In this document: in pieces, positions 44,263 through 58,900 of the stretch
How positions within the stretch are numbered: position 1 is the first letter of the stretch
Layout: every line of letters begins with the position of its first letter
Source: Sipunculus nudus
Lineage: Eukaryota > Annelida > Sipuncula > Golfingiida > Sipunculidae
Direction: 5' to 3'
Length of the DNA: 64,000 nucleotides
Assembly (NCBI GenBank): GCA_026874595.1
Contig: CM049322.1
Coordinates: 5,439,900 to 5,503,899 of the forward strand
Position numbers and translations under genes: made by a program
Notes under the pieces: model-generated
The model's database searches: none
Seen by the model: the letters and a program-made list of their open reading frames with translations, nothing else
What the model was told of the DNA's origin: nothing

Positions 44263-47200
44263 AGTTATTTCTTGTACAAGCAAGAGGTACATTCTGCCAA
44301 TAGCAAGATTGCAGCTTTCTCCTGACCACACCAACAGAAACAAGGCTATACTGTACAATCAAGAATAAGATATCTATAAAACTAAACTATTCTCTTCAAG
44401 GAAACACTGTTTAACCTTTTTAGTCGCAAAATAAACCTCATCCTGATAGTCGTATACATATGAGACTTGTGTATTCTTGCGTACAACAAAGTTCACTTCC
44501 AATCTGTGTTTTGTGACCAGAACCATTTTCACGCTTGGGCTCAAAGTTTAACGGTGCTTCGTACACAGCATCAATTTTTTACTTTCCAGGATCAATTCCT
44601 CTCAAGTAGCCATAAGTAAACTCCTGCAACGGCAAAAAAACAGACCCCTCAATAGCGAGAAGCCAGCCCTCTCCCAACAGGAAGTAAACTTCTGTTAAAA
44701 GCAAAGGAAATGACTGTATCAATATCAACAATTTTTCCATATTAGGTAGAAGTGAACTCCTGCAACGGCAAAAAACAGACCCCTTAATAGCGAGAAGCAA
44801 GCCCTCTCCCAACAGGAAGTTAACTTCTAGTAGGAGCAAATGACTCGTGGTCAAGGACACTATATCGAAACACACTCCTGGATTTCAGTGTAAAACCAAT
44901 GCTGGTTTCTAGTTTATATTATGTTAAAATTTTCTTTGGGCATGCTCATCATCAACATTAAAGAGAACAGCAATCCCTCTGTGCTGACTGGAAGTTATTT
45001 CTTGTACAAGCAAGAGGTACATTCTGACAATAGCAAGATTGCAGCTTTCTCCTGACCACACCAACAGAAACAAGTCTATACTGTACAATCAAGAATAAGA
45101 TATCTATAAAACTAAACTATTCTCTTCAAGGAAACACTGTTTAACCTTTCTAGTCGCAAAATAAACCTCATCCTGATAGTCGTATACATATGAGACTTGT
45201 GTATTCTGGCGTACAAAAAAGTTAACTTCCAATCCGTGTTTTGTCCCAGAACTATTTTCCCGCTTGGGCTCAAAGTTTAACGGTGCTTCATATACAGCAT
45301 CAATTTTATACTTTCCAGGATAAATTCCTCTCCACTAGCCAGAAGTAAACTCCTTCAAGGGCAAAAAACAGACCCCTCAATAGCGAGAAGCGAGCCCTCT
45401 CCCAACAGGAAGTTAACCTCTGTTAAAAGCAAAGCAAATGACTGTTCCAATATCAACAATCTTTCCATATTAGGTAGAAGTGAACTCCTGCAACGGCAAA
45501 AAACAGACCCCTCAATAGCGAGAAGCAAGCCCTCTCCCAACAGGAAGTTAACTTCTAGTAGGAGGAAATGACTCGTGGTCAAGGACACTATACCGAAACC
45601 ACACTCCTGGATTTCAGTGTAAAACCAATGCTGGTTTCTAGTTTATATTATGTTAAAATTTTCTTTGGGCATGCTCAAAATGTTCACATTGCATGCTCAT
45701 CATCAAAATTAAAGAGAACACAAATCCCTCTGTACTGACTGGAAGTTAATTCTTGTACAAACAAGAGGTACATCCTGCCAATAGCAAGATTGCAGCTTTC
45801 TCCTGACCACACCAACAGAAACAAGTCTATACTTCACAATCAAGAATAAGATATCTATAAAACTAAATTATTCTCTTCAAGGACACTGTTAAACCTTTCT
45901 AGTCGTAAAATAAACCTCATCCTGATAGTCGTATACATATGAGACTTGTGTATTCTTGCGTACAACAAAGTTCACTTCCAATCTGTGTTTTGTCACCAGA
46001 ACCATTTTCCCGCTTAGGCTCAAAGTTTAACGGTGCTTCATACACAGCATCAATTTTATACTTTCCAGGATCAATTCCTCTCTACTAGCCAGAAGTGAAC
46101 TCCTGCAACGGCAAAAAACAGATCCCTCAATAGCGAGAAGCAAGCCCTCTACCAACAGGAAGTTAACTTCTAGTAGGAGCAAATGACACGTGGTCAAGGA
46201 CACTATATCGAAACACACTCCTGGATTTCAGTGTAAAACCAATGCTGGTTTCTTGTTTATATTATGTTAAAATTTTCTTTGGGCATGCTCATCATCAAAA
46301 TTAAAGAGAACAGCAATCCCTCTGTACTGACTGGAAGTTATTTCTTGTACAAGCAAGAGGTACATCCTGCCAATAGCAAGATTGCAGCTTTCTCCTGACC
46401 ACACCAACAGAAACAAGTCTATACTGTACAATCAAGAATAAGATATCTATAAAACTAAACTATTCTCTTCAAGGAAACACTGTTTAACCTTTCTAGTCGC
46501 AAAATAAACCTCATCCTGATAGTCGTATACATATGAGACTTGTGTATTCTGGCGTACAAAAAAGTTCACTTCCAATCCGTGTTTTGTCCCAGAACTATTT
46601 TCCCGCTTGGGCTCAAAGTTTAACGGTGCTTCATATACAGCATCAATTTTATACTTTCCAGGATAAATTCCTCTCCACTAGCCAGAAGTAAACTCCTTCA
46701 AGGGCAAAACCAGACCCCTCAATAGCGAGAAGCGAGCCCTCTCCCAACAGGAAGTTAACCTCTGTTAAAAGCAAAGCAAATGACTGTTCCAATATCAACA
46801 ATCTTTCCATATTAGGTAGAAGTGAACTCCTGCAACGGCAAAAAACAGACCCCTCAATAGCGAGAAGCAAGCCCTCTCCCAACAGGAAGTTAACTTCTAG
46901 TAGGAGGAAATGACTCGTGGTCAAGGACACTATACCGAAACCACACTCCTGGATTTCAGTGTAAAACCAATGCTGGTTTCTAGTTTATATTATGTTAAAA
47001 TTTTCTTTGGGCATGCTCAAAATGTTCACATTGCATGCTCATCATCAAAATTAAAGAGAACACAAATCCCTCTGTACTGACTGGAAGTTAATTCTTGTAC
47101 AAACAAGAGGTACATCCTGCCAATAGCAAGATTGCAGCTTTCTCCTGACCACACCAACAGAAACAAGTCTATACTTCACAATCAAGAATAAGATATCTAT

Positions 47201-49934
47201 AAAACTAAATTATTCTCTTCAAGGACACTGTTAAACCTTTCTAGTCGTAAAATAAACCTCATCCTGATAGTCGTATACATATGAGACTTGTGTATTCTTG
47301 CGTACAACAAAGTTCACTTCCAATCTGTGTTTTGTCACCAGAACCATTTTCCCGCTTAGGCTCAAAGTTTAACGGTGCTTCATACAGAGCATCAATTTTA
47401 TACTTTCCAGGATCAATTCCTCTCTACTAGCCAGAAGTGAACTCCTGCAACGGCAAAAAACAGATCCCTCAATAGCGAGAAGCAAGCCCTCTACCAACAG
47501 GAAGTTAACTTCTAGTAGGAGCAAATGACTCGTGGTCAAGGACACGATATCGAAACACACTCCTGGATTTCAGTGTAAAACCAATGCTGGTTTCTAGTTT
47601 ATAGTATGTTAAAATTTTCTTTGGGCATGCTCATCATCAAAATTAAAGAGAACAGCAATCCCTCTGTACTGACTGGAAGTTATTTCTTGTACAAGCAAGA
47701 GGTAAATTGTGCCAATAGCAAGATTGCAGCTTTCTCCTGACCACACCAACAGAAACAAGTCTATACTGTACAATCAAGAATAAGATATCTATAAAACTTA
47801 ACTATTCTCTTCAAGGAAACACTGTTTAACCTTTCTAGTCGCAAAATAAACCTCATCCTGATAGTCGTATACATATGAGACTTGTGTATTCTTGCGTACA
47901 ACAAAGTTCACTTCCAATCTGTGTTTTGTCACCAGAACCATTTTCCCGCTTAGGCTCAAAGTTTAACGGTGCTTCATACACAGCATCAATTTTATACTTT
48001 CCAGGATCAATTCCTCTCTACTAGCCAGAAGTGAACTCCTGCAACGGCAAAAAACAGATCCCTCAATAGCGAGAAGCCAGCCCTCTCCCAATAGGAAGTT
48101 AACTTCTGTTAAAAGCAAAGCAAATGAATGTATCAATATCAACAATTTTTCCATATTAGGTAGAAGTGAACTCCTGCAACGGCAAAAAACAGACCCCTCA
48201 ATAGCGAGAAGCAAGCCCTCTACCAACAGGAAGTTAACTTCTAGTAGGAGCAAATGACCCGTGGTCAAGGACATTATATCGAAACACACTCCTGGATTTT
48301 AGTGTAAAACCAATGCTGGTTTCTAGTTTATATTATGTTAAAATTTTCTCTGGGCATGCTCAAAATGTTCACATTGCATGCTCATCATCAAATTTAAAGA
48401 GAACAGCAATCCCTCTGTACTGACTGGAAGTTATTTCTTGTACAAGCAAGAGGTACATCCTGCCAATAGCAAGATTGCAGCTTTCTCCTGACCACACCAA
48501 CAGAAACAAGTCTATACTTCACAATCAAGAATAAGATATTTATAAAACTAAACTATTCTCTTCAAGGAAACACTGTTTAACCTTTCTAGTCGCAAAATAA
48601 ACCTCATCCTGATGGTCGTATACATATGAGACTTGTGTATTCTTGCGTACAACAAAGTTCACTTCCAATCTTTTTTTTGTCACCAGAACCATTTTCCCGC
48701 TTGGGCTCAAAGTTTAACGGTGCTTCATATACAGCATCAATTTTATACTTTCCAGGATCAATTCCTCTCTACTAGCCAGAAGTGAACTCCTGCAACGGCA
48801 AAAAACAGACCCCTCAATAGCGAGAAGCCAGCCCTCTCCCAACAGGAAGTTAACCTCTGTTAAAAGCAAAGCAAATGACTGTTCCAATATCAACAATTTT
48901 TCCATATTAGGTAGAAGTGAACTCCTGCAACGGCAAAAAACAGTCCCCTCAATAGCGAGAAGCAAGCCCTCTACCAACAGGAAGTAAACTTCTAGTAGGA
49001 GCAAATGACTCGTGGTCAAGGACACTATATTGAAACACACTCCTGGATTTCAGTGTAAAACCAATGCTGGTTTCTAGTTTATATTATGATAAAATTTTCT
49101 TTGGGCATGCTCAAAATGTTCACATTGCATGCTCATCATCAAATTTGGAGAAAACAGCAATCCCTCTGTACTGACTGGAAGTTATTTCTTGTACAAGCAA
49201 GAGGTACATCCTGCCAATAGCAAGATTGCAGCTTTTTCCTGACCACACCAACAGAAACAAGTCTATACTGTACAATCAAGAATAAGATATCTATAAAACT
49301 CAATTATTCTCTTCAAGGAAACACTGTTTAACCTTTCTAATCGCAAAATAAACCTCATCCTGATAGTCGTATACATATGAGACTTGTGTATTCTTGCGTA
49401 CAACAAAGTTCACTTCCAATCTGTTTTTTTTGTCACCAGAACCATTTTCCCGCTTGGGCTCAAAGTTTAACGGTGCTTCATACACAGCATCAATTTTATA
49501 CTTTCCATGATCAATTCCTCTCTACTAGCCAGAAGTGAACTCCTTCAACGGCAAAAAACAGACCCCTCAATAGCGAGAAGCCAGCCCTCTCCCAACAGGA
49601 AGTTAACTTCTGTTAAAAGCAAAGCAAATGACTGTTCCAATATCAACCATCTTTCCATATTAGGTAGAAGTGAACTCCTACAACGGCAAAAAAACAGACC
49701 CCTCAATAGCGAGAAGCAAGCCCTCTCCCAACAGGAAGTTAACTTCTAGTAGGAGCAAATGACTCGTGGTCAAGGACCCTATATCGAAACCACACTCCTG
49801 CATTTCAGTGTAAAACCAATGCTGGTTTCTAGTTTATATTATGTTAAAATTTTCTTTGGGTATGCTCAAAATGTTCACATTGCATGCTCATCATCAAATT
49901 TAAAGAGAACAGCAATCCTTCTGTACTGACTGGA
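44263..49934. repeat. Higher-order repeat copy 3, units 62-69
   Basis: Unit starts are 44263, 44993, 45744, 46336, 47086, 47678, 48429 and 49180, with lengths 730, 751, 592, 750, 592, 751, 751 and 755. The order matches copy 1 and copy 2 unit by unit. Private changes include GCCATAAGTAAAC near 44610, CATACAGAGC near 47387 and GATGGTCG at about 48612, which argues against an assembly duplicate. Confidence 0.95.
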
Positions 49935-52900
49935 AGTTATTTCTTGTACAAGCAAGAGGTACATCCTGCCATTAGCAAGATTGCAGCTTTCTCCTGACCA
50001 CACCAACAGAAACAAGTCTATACTCTACAATCAAGAATAAGATATTTATAAAACTAAACTATTCTCTTCAAGGAAACACTGTTTAACCCTTCTAGTCGCA
50101 AAATAAACCTTAACCTGATAGTCGTATACATATGAGACTTGTGTATTCTTGCGTACAACAAAGTTCACTTCCAATCTTTTTTTTGTCACCAGAACCATCT
50201 CCCGCTTGGGCTCAAACTTTAACGGTGCTTCATACACAGAATCAATTTTATACTTTCCAGGATCAATTCCTCTCTACTAACCAGAAGTGAACTCCTTCAA
50301 CGGCAAAAAACAGACCCCTCAATAGCGAGAAGCCAGCCCTCTCCCAACAGGAAGTTAACTTCTGTTAAAAGCAAAGCAAATGACTGTTCCAATATCAACA
50401 ATTTTTCCATATTAGGTAGAAGTGAACTCCTGCAACGGCAAAAAACAGACCCCTCAATAGCGAGAAGCAAGCCCTCTACCAACAGGAAGTTAACTTCTAG
50501 TAAGAGCAAATGACTCGTGGTCAAGGACACTATATCGAAACCACACTCCTGGATTTCAGTGTAAAACCAATGCTGGTTTCTAGTTTATATTATGTTAAAA
50601 TTTTCTTTGGGCATGCTCAAAATGTTCACATTGCATGCTCATCATCAAATTTAAAGAGAACAGCAATCCCTCTGTACTGACTGGAAGTTATTTCTTGTAC
50701 AAGCAAGAGGTACATCCTGCCAATAGCAAGATTGCAGCTTTCTCCTGACCACACCAACAGAAACAAGTCTATACTCTACAATCAAGAATAAGATATTTAT
50801 AAAACTAAACTATTCTCTTCAAGGAAACACTGTTTAACCCTTCTAGTCGCAAAATAAACCTCATCCTGATAGTCGTATACATATGAGACTTGTGTATTCT
50901 TGCGTACAACAAAGTTCCCTTCCAATCTTTTTTTTGTCACCAGAACCATCTCCCGCTTGGGCTCAAACTTTAACGTTGCTTCATACACAGCATCAATTTT
51001 ATACTTTCCAGGATCAATTCCTCTCTACTAACCAGAAGTGAACTCCTGCAACGGCAAAAAACAGACCCCTCAATAGCGAGAAGCCAGCCCTCTCCCAACA
51101 GGAAGTTAACTTCTGTTAAAAGCAAAGCAAATGACTGTTCCAATATCAACAATTTTTCCATATTAGGTAGAAGTGAACTCCTGCAACGGCAAAAAACAGA
51201 CCCCTCATTGGCGAGAAGCAAGCCCTCTACCAACAGGAAGTTAACTTCTAGTAGGAGCAAATGACTCGTGGTCAAGGACACTATATCGAAACCACACTCC
51301 TGGATTTCAGTGTAAAACCAATGCTGGTTTCTAGTTTATATTATGTAAAAATTTTCTTTGGGCATGCTCAAAATGTTCACATTGCATGCTCATCATCAAG
51401 ATTAAAGAGAACAGCAATCCCTCTGTACTGACTGGAAGTTATTTCTTGTACAAGCAAGAGGTACAACCTGCCAATAGCACGATTGCAGCTTTCCCCTGAC
51501 CACACCAACATAAACCCTTCACAGAAACAAGTCTATACTGTACAATCAAAAATAAGACATCTATAAAATTAAATTATTCTCTTCAAGGAAACACTCTTTA
51601 ACCTTTCTAGTCGCAAAATAAACCTCATTCTGATAGTCGTATACATATGAGACTTGTGTATTCTTGCGTACAACAAAGTTCACTTCCAATCTGTGTTTTG
51701 TCACCAGAACCATTTTCCCGCTTGGGCTCCAAGTTTAACGGTGCTTCATACACAGCATCAATTTTATACTTTCCAGGATCAATTCCTCTCTACTAGCCAG
51801 AAGTGAACTCCTGCAACGGCAAAAAACAGACCCCTCAATAGCGAGAAGCCAGCCCTCTCCCAACAGGAAGTTAACCTCTGTTAAAAGCAAAGCAAATGAC
51901 TGTTCCAATATCAACAATTTTTCCATATTAGGTAGAAGTGAACTCCTGCAACGGCAAAAAACAGACCCCTCAATAGCGAGAAGCAAGCCCTCTACCAACA
52001 GGAAGTTAACTTCTAGTAGGAGCAAAAGACTCGTGGTCAAGGACACTATATCGAAACACACTCCTTGATTTCAGTGTAAAACAATGCTGGTTTCTAGTTT
52101 ATATTGTTAAAATTTTCTTTGGGCATGCTCAAAATGTTCACATTGCATGCTCATCATCAAATTTAAAGAGAACAGCAATCCTTCTGTACTGACTGGAAGT
52201 TATTTCTTGTACAAGCAAGAGGTACATCCTGCCATTAGCAAGATTGCAGCTTTCTCCTGACCACACCAACAGAAACAAGTCTATACTCTACAATCAAGAA
52301 TAAGATATTTATAAAACTAAACTATTCTCTTCAAGGAAACATTGTTTAACCCTTCTAGTCGCAAAATAAACCTTAACCTGATAGTCGTATACATATGAGA
52401 CTTGTGTATTCTTGCGTACAACAAAGTTCACTTCCAATCTTTTTTTTGTCACCAGAACCATCTCCCGCTTGGGCTCAAACTTTAACGGTGCTTCATACAC
52501 AGAATCAATTTTATACTTTCCAGGATCAATTCCTCTCTACTAACCAGAAGTGAACTCCTTCAACGGCAAAAAACAGACCCCTCAATAGCGAGAAGCCAGC
52601 TCTCTCCCAACAGGAAGTTAACCTCTGTTAAAAGCAAAGCAAATGACTGTTCCAATATCAACAATTTTTCCATATTAGGTAGAAGTGAACTCCTGCAACG
52701 GCAAAAACAGACCCCTCATTGGCGAGAAGCAAGCCCTCTACCAACAGGAAGTTAACTTCTAGTAAGAGCAAATGACTCGTGGTCAAGAACACTATATCGA
52801 AACCACACTCCTGGATTTCAGTGTAAAACCAATGCTGGTTTCTAGTTTATATTATGTTAAAATTTTCTTTGGGCATGCTCAAAATGTTCACATTGCATGC

Positions 52901-55900
52901 TCATCATCAAATTTAAAGAGAACAACAATCCCTCTGTACTGACTGGAAGTTATTTCTTGTACAAGCAAGAGGTATATCCTGCCAATAGCAAGATTGCAGC
53001 TTTCTCCTGACCACACCAACAGAAACAAGTCTATACTCTAGAATCAAGAATAAGATATTTATAAAACTAAACTATTCTCTTCAAGGAAACACTGTTTAAC
53101 CCTTCTAGTCGCAAAATAAACCTCATCCTGATAGTCGTATACATATGAGACTTGTGTATTCTTGCGTACAACAAAGTTCCCTTCCAATCTTTTTTTTGTC
53201 ACCAGAACCATCTCCCGCTTGGGCTCAAACTTTAACGTTGCTTCATACACAGCATCAATTTTATACTTTCCAGGATCAATTCCTCTCTACTAACCAGAAG
53301 TGAACTCCTGCAACGGCAAAAAACAGACCCCTCAATAGCGAGAAGCCAGCCCTCTCCCAACAGGAAGTTAACTTCTGTTAAAAGCAAAGCAAATGACTGT
53401 TCCAATATCAACAATTTTTCCATATTAGGTAGAAGTGAACTCCTGCAACGGCAAAAAACAGACGCCTCATTGGCGAGAAGCAAGCCCTCTACCAACAGGA
53501 AGTTAACTTCTAGTAGGAGCAAATGACTCGTGGTCAAGGACACTATATCGAAACCACACTCCTGGATTTCAGTGTAAAACCAATGCTGGTTTCTAGTTTA
53601 TATTATGTTAAAATTTTCTTTGGGCATGCTCAAAATGTTCACATTGCATGCTCATCATCAAGATTAAAGAGAACAGCAATCCCTCTGTACTGACTGGAAG
53701 TTATTTCTTGTACAAGCAAGAGGTACAACCTGCCAATAGCACGATTGCAGCTTTCCCCTGACCACACCAACATAAACCCTTCACAGAAACAAGTCTATAC
53801 TGTACAATCAAGAATAAGACATCTATAAAATTAAATTATTCTCTTCAAGGAAACACTCTTTAACCTTTCTAGTCGCAAAATAAACCTCATTCTGATAGTC
53901 GTATACATATGAGACTTGTGTATTCTTGCGTACAACAAAGTTCACTTCCAATCTGTGTTTTGTCACCAGAACCATTTTCCCGCTTGGGCTCCAAGTTTAA
54001 CGATGCTTCATACACAGCATCAATTTTATACTTTCCAGGATCAATTCCACTCTACTAGTCAGAAGTGAACTCCTGCAACGGCAAAAAACAGACCCCTCAA
54101 TAGCGAGAAGCCAGCCCTCTCCCAACAGGAAGTTAACCTCTGTTAAAAGCAAAGCAAATGACTGTTCCAATATCAACAATTTTTCCATATTAGGTAGAAG
54201 TGAACTCCTGCAATGGCAAAAAACAGACGCCTCATTGGCGAGAAGCAAGCCCTCTACCAACAGGAAGTTAACTTCTAGTAGGAGCAAATGACTCGTGGTC
54301 AAGGACACTATATCGAAACCACACTCCTGGATTTCAGTGTAAAACCAATGCTGGTTTCTAGTTTATATTATGTTAAAATTTTCTTTGGGCATGCTCAAAA
54401 TGTTCACATTGCATGCTCATCATCAAGATTAAAGAGAACAGCAATCCCTCTGTACTGACTGGAAGTTATTTCTTGTACAAGCAAGAGGTACAACCTGCCA
54501 ATAGCACGATTGCAGCTTTCCCCTGACCACACCAACATAAACCCTTCACAGAAACAAGTCTATACTGTACAATCAAGAATAAGACATCTATAAAATTAAA
54601 TTATTCTCTTCAAGGAAACACTCTTTAACCTTTCTAGTCGCAAAATAAACCTCATTCTGATAGTCGTATACATATGAGACTTGTGTATTCTTGCGTACAA
54701 CAAAGTTCACTTCCAATCTGTGTTTTGTCACCAGAACCATTTTCCCGCTTGGGCTCCAAGTTTAACGATGCTTCATACACAGCATCAATTTTATACTTTC
54801 CAGGATCAATTCCACTCTACTAGTCAGAAGTGAACTCCTGCAACGGCAAAAAACAGACCCCTCAATAGCGAGAAGCCAGCCCTCTCCCAACAGGAAGTTA
54901 ACCTCTGTTAAAAGCAAAGCAAATGACTGTTCCAATATCAACAATTTTTCCATATTAGGTAGAAGTGAACTCCTGCAACGGCAAAAAAACAGACCCCTCA
55001 AAAGCGAGAAGCAAGCCCTCTACCAACAGGAAGTTAACTTCTAGTAGGAGCAAATGACTCGTGGTCAAGGACACTATATCGAAACACACTCCTGGATTTC
55101 AGTGTAAAACCAATGCTGGTTTCTAGTTTATATTATGTTAAAATTTTCTTTGGGCATGCTCACCATCAAAATTAAAGAGAACAGCAATCCCTCTGTACTG
55201 ACTGGAAGTTATTTCTTGTACAAGCAAGAGGTAAAATCTGCCAATAGCAAGATTGCAGCTTTCTCCTGACCACACCAACAGAAACAAGTCTATACTGTAC
55301 AATCAAGAATAAGATATCTATAAAACTAAACTATTCTCTTCAAGGAAACACTGTTTAACCTTTCTAGTCGCAAAATAAACCTCATCTTGATAGTCGTATA
55401 CATATGAGACTTGTGTAATCTTGCGTACAACAAAGTTCACTTCCAATCTGTGTTTTGTCACCAGAACCATTTTCCCGCTTGGGCTCAAAGTTTAAAGGTG
55501 CTTCATACACAGCATCAATTTTATACTTTCCAGGATAAATTCCTCTCCACTAGCCAGAAGTAAACTCCTGCAACGGCAAAAAACAGACCCCTCAATACCG
55601 AGAAGCCAGCCCTCTCCCAACAGGAAGTTAACTTCTGTTAAAAGCAAAGCAAATGACTGTTCCAATATCAACAATCTTTCCATATTAGGTAGAAGTGAAC
55701 TCCTGCAACGGCAAAAAAACAGACCCCTCAATAGCGAGAAGCAAGCCCTCTCCCAACAGGAAGTTAACTTCTAGTAGGAGCAAATGACTCGTGGTCAAGG
55801 ACACTATATCGAAACCACACTCCTGGATTTCAGTGTAAAACCAATGCTGGTTTCTAGTTTATATTATGTTAAAATTTTCTTTGGGCATGCTCAAAATGTT

Positions 55901-58900
55901 CACATTGCATGCTCATCATCAAGATTAAAGAGAACACAAATCCCTCTGTACTGACTGGAAGTTAATTCTTGTACAAGCAAGAGGTAAATTCTGCCAATAG
56001 CAAGATTGCAGTTTTCTCCTGACCACACCAACAGAAACAAGTCTATACTGTACAATCAAGAATAAGACATCTATAAAATTAAATTATTCTCTTCAAGGAA
56101 ACACTCTTTAACCTTTCTAGTCGCAAAATAAACCTCATTCTGATAGTCGTATACATATGAGACTTGTGTATTCTTGCGTACAACAAAGTTCACTTCCAAT
56201 CTGTGTTTTGTCACCAGAACCATTTTCCCGCTTGGGCTCAAAGTTTAACGGTGCTTCATACACAGCATCAATTTTATACTTTCCAGAATCAATTCCACTC
56301 TACTAACCAGATGTGAACTCCTGCAACGGCAAAAAACAGACCCCTCAATAGCGAGAAGCAAGCCCTCTCCCAACAGGATGTTAACTTCTGTTAAAAGCAA
56401 AGCAAATGACTGTTCCAATATCAACAATTTTTCCATATTAGGTAGAAGTGAACTCCTGCAACGGCAAAAAACAGACCCCTCAATAGCGAGAAGCAAGCCC
56501 TCTACCAACAGGAAGTTAACTTCTAGTAGGAGCAAATGACTCGTGGTCAAGGACACTATATCGAAACACACTCCTGGATTTCAGAGTAAAACCAATGCTG
56601 GTTTCTAGTTTATATTATGTAAAAATTTTCTTTGGGCATGCTCATCATCAAAATTCAAGAGAACAGCAATCCCTCTGTACTGACTGGAAGTTATTTATTG
56701 TACAAGCAAGAGGTACATCCTGCCAATAGCAAGATTGCAGCTTTCTCCTGACCACACCAACAGAAACAAGTCTATACTCTACAATCAAGAATAAGATATC
56801 TATAAAACTAAATTATTCTCTTCAAGAAAACACTGTTTATCCTTTCTAGTCGCAAAATAAACCTCATCCTGATAGTCGTATACATATGAGACTTGTGTAT
56901 TCTTGCGTACAACAAAGTTCACTTCCAATCTTTTTTTTGTCACCAGAACCATTTTCCCGCTTGGGCTCAAAGTTTAACGGTGCTTCATACACAGCATCAA
57001 TTTTATACTTTCCAGAATCAATTCCACTCTACTAACCAGATGTGAACTCCTGCAACGGCAAAAAACAGACCCCTCAATAGCGAGAAGCAAGCCCTCTCCC
57101 AACAGGATGTTAACTTCTGTTAAAAGCAAAGCAAATGACTGTTCCAATATCAACAATTTTTCCATATTAGGTAGAAGTGAACTCCTGCAACGGCAAAAAA
57201 GAGACCCCTCAATAGCGAGAAGCAAGCCCTCTACCAACAGGAAGTTAACTTCTAGTAGGAGCAAATGACTCGTGGTCAAGGACACGATATCGAAACACAC
57301 TCCTGGATTTCAGTGTAAAACCAATGCTGGTTTCTAGTTTATATTATGTTAAAATTTTCTTTTGGGCATGCTCATCATCAAGATTAAAGAGAACAGCAAT
57401 CCCTCTGTACTGACTGGAAGTTATTTCTTGTACAAGCAAGAGGTACAACCTGCCAATAGCACGATTGCAGCTTTCCCCTGACCACACCAACATAAACCCT
57501 TCACAGAAACAAGTCTATACTGTACAATCAAGAATAAGACATCTATAAAATTAAATTATTCTCTTCAAGGAAACACTCTTTAACCTTTCTAGTCGCAAAA
57601 TAAACCTCATTCTGATAGTCGTATACATATGAGACTTGTGTATTCTTGCGTACAACAAAGTTCACTTCCAATCTGTGTTTTGTCACCAGAACCATTTTCC
57701 CGCTTGGGCTCAAAGTTTAAAGGTGCTTCATACACAGCATCAATTTTATACTTTCCAGGATAAATTCCTCTCCACTAGCCAGAAGTAAACTCCTGCAACG
57801 GCAAAAAACAGACCCCTCAATACCGAGAAGCCAGCCCTCTCCCAACAGGAAGTTAACTTCTGTTAAAAGCAAAGCAAATGACTGTTCCAATATCAACAAT
57901 CTTTCCATATTAGGTAGAAGTGAACTCCTGCAACGGCAAAAAAACAGACCCCTCAATAGCGAGAAGCAAGCCCTCTCCCAACAGGAAGTTAACTTCTAGT
58001 AGGAGCAAATGACTCGTGGTCAAGGACACTATATCGAAACCACACTCCTGGATTTCAGTGTAAAACCAATGCTGGTTTCTAGTTTATATTATGTTAAAAT
58101 TTTCTTTGGGCATGCTCAAAATGTTCACATTGCATGCTCATCATCAAGATTAAAGAGAACACAAATCCCTCTGTACTGACTGGAAGTTAATTCTTGTACA
58201 AGCAAGAGGTAAATTCTGCCAATAGCAAGATTGCAGTTTTCTCCTGACCACACCAACAGAAACAAGTCTATACTGTACAATCAAGAATAAGACATCTATA
58301 AAATTAAATTATTCTCTTTAAGGAAACACTCTTTAACCTTTCTAGTCGCAAAATAAACCTCATTCTGATAGTCGTATACATATGAGACTTGTGTATTCTT
58401 GCGTACAACAAAGTTCACTTCCAATCTGTGTTTTGTCACCAGAACCATTTTCCCGCTTGGGCTCCAAGTTTAACGATGCTTCATACACAGCATCAATTTT
58501 ATACTTTCCAGGATCAATTCCTCTCTACTAGTCAGAAGTGAACTCCTGCAACGGCAAAAAACAGACCCCTCAATAGCGAGAAGCCAGCCCTCTCCCAACA
58601 GGAAGTTAACCTCTGTTAAAAGCAAAGCAAATGACTGTTCCAATATCAACAATTTTTCCATATTAGGTAGAAGTGAACTCCTGCAACGGCAAAAAACAGA
58701 CCCCTCAAAAGGGAGAAGCAAGCCCTCTACCAACAGGAAGTTAACTTCTAGTAAGAGCAAATGATTCGTGGTCAAGGACACTATATCGAAACCACACTCC
58801 TGGATTTCAGTGTAAAACCAATGCTGGTTTCTAGTTTATATTATGTTAAAATTATCTTTGGGAATGCTCATCATCAAAATTAAAGAGAACAGCAATCCCT

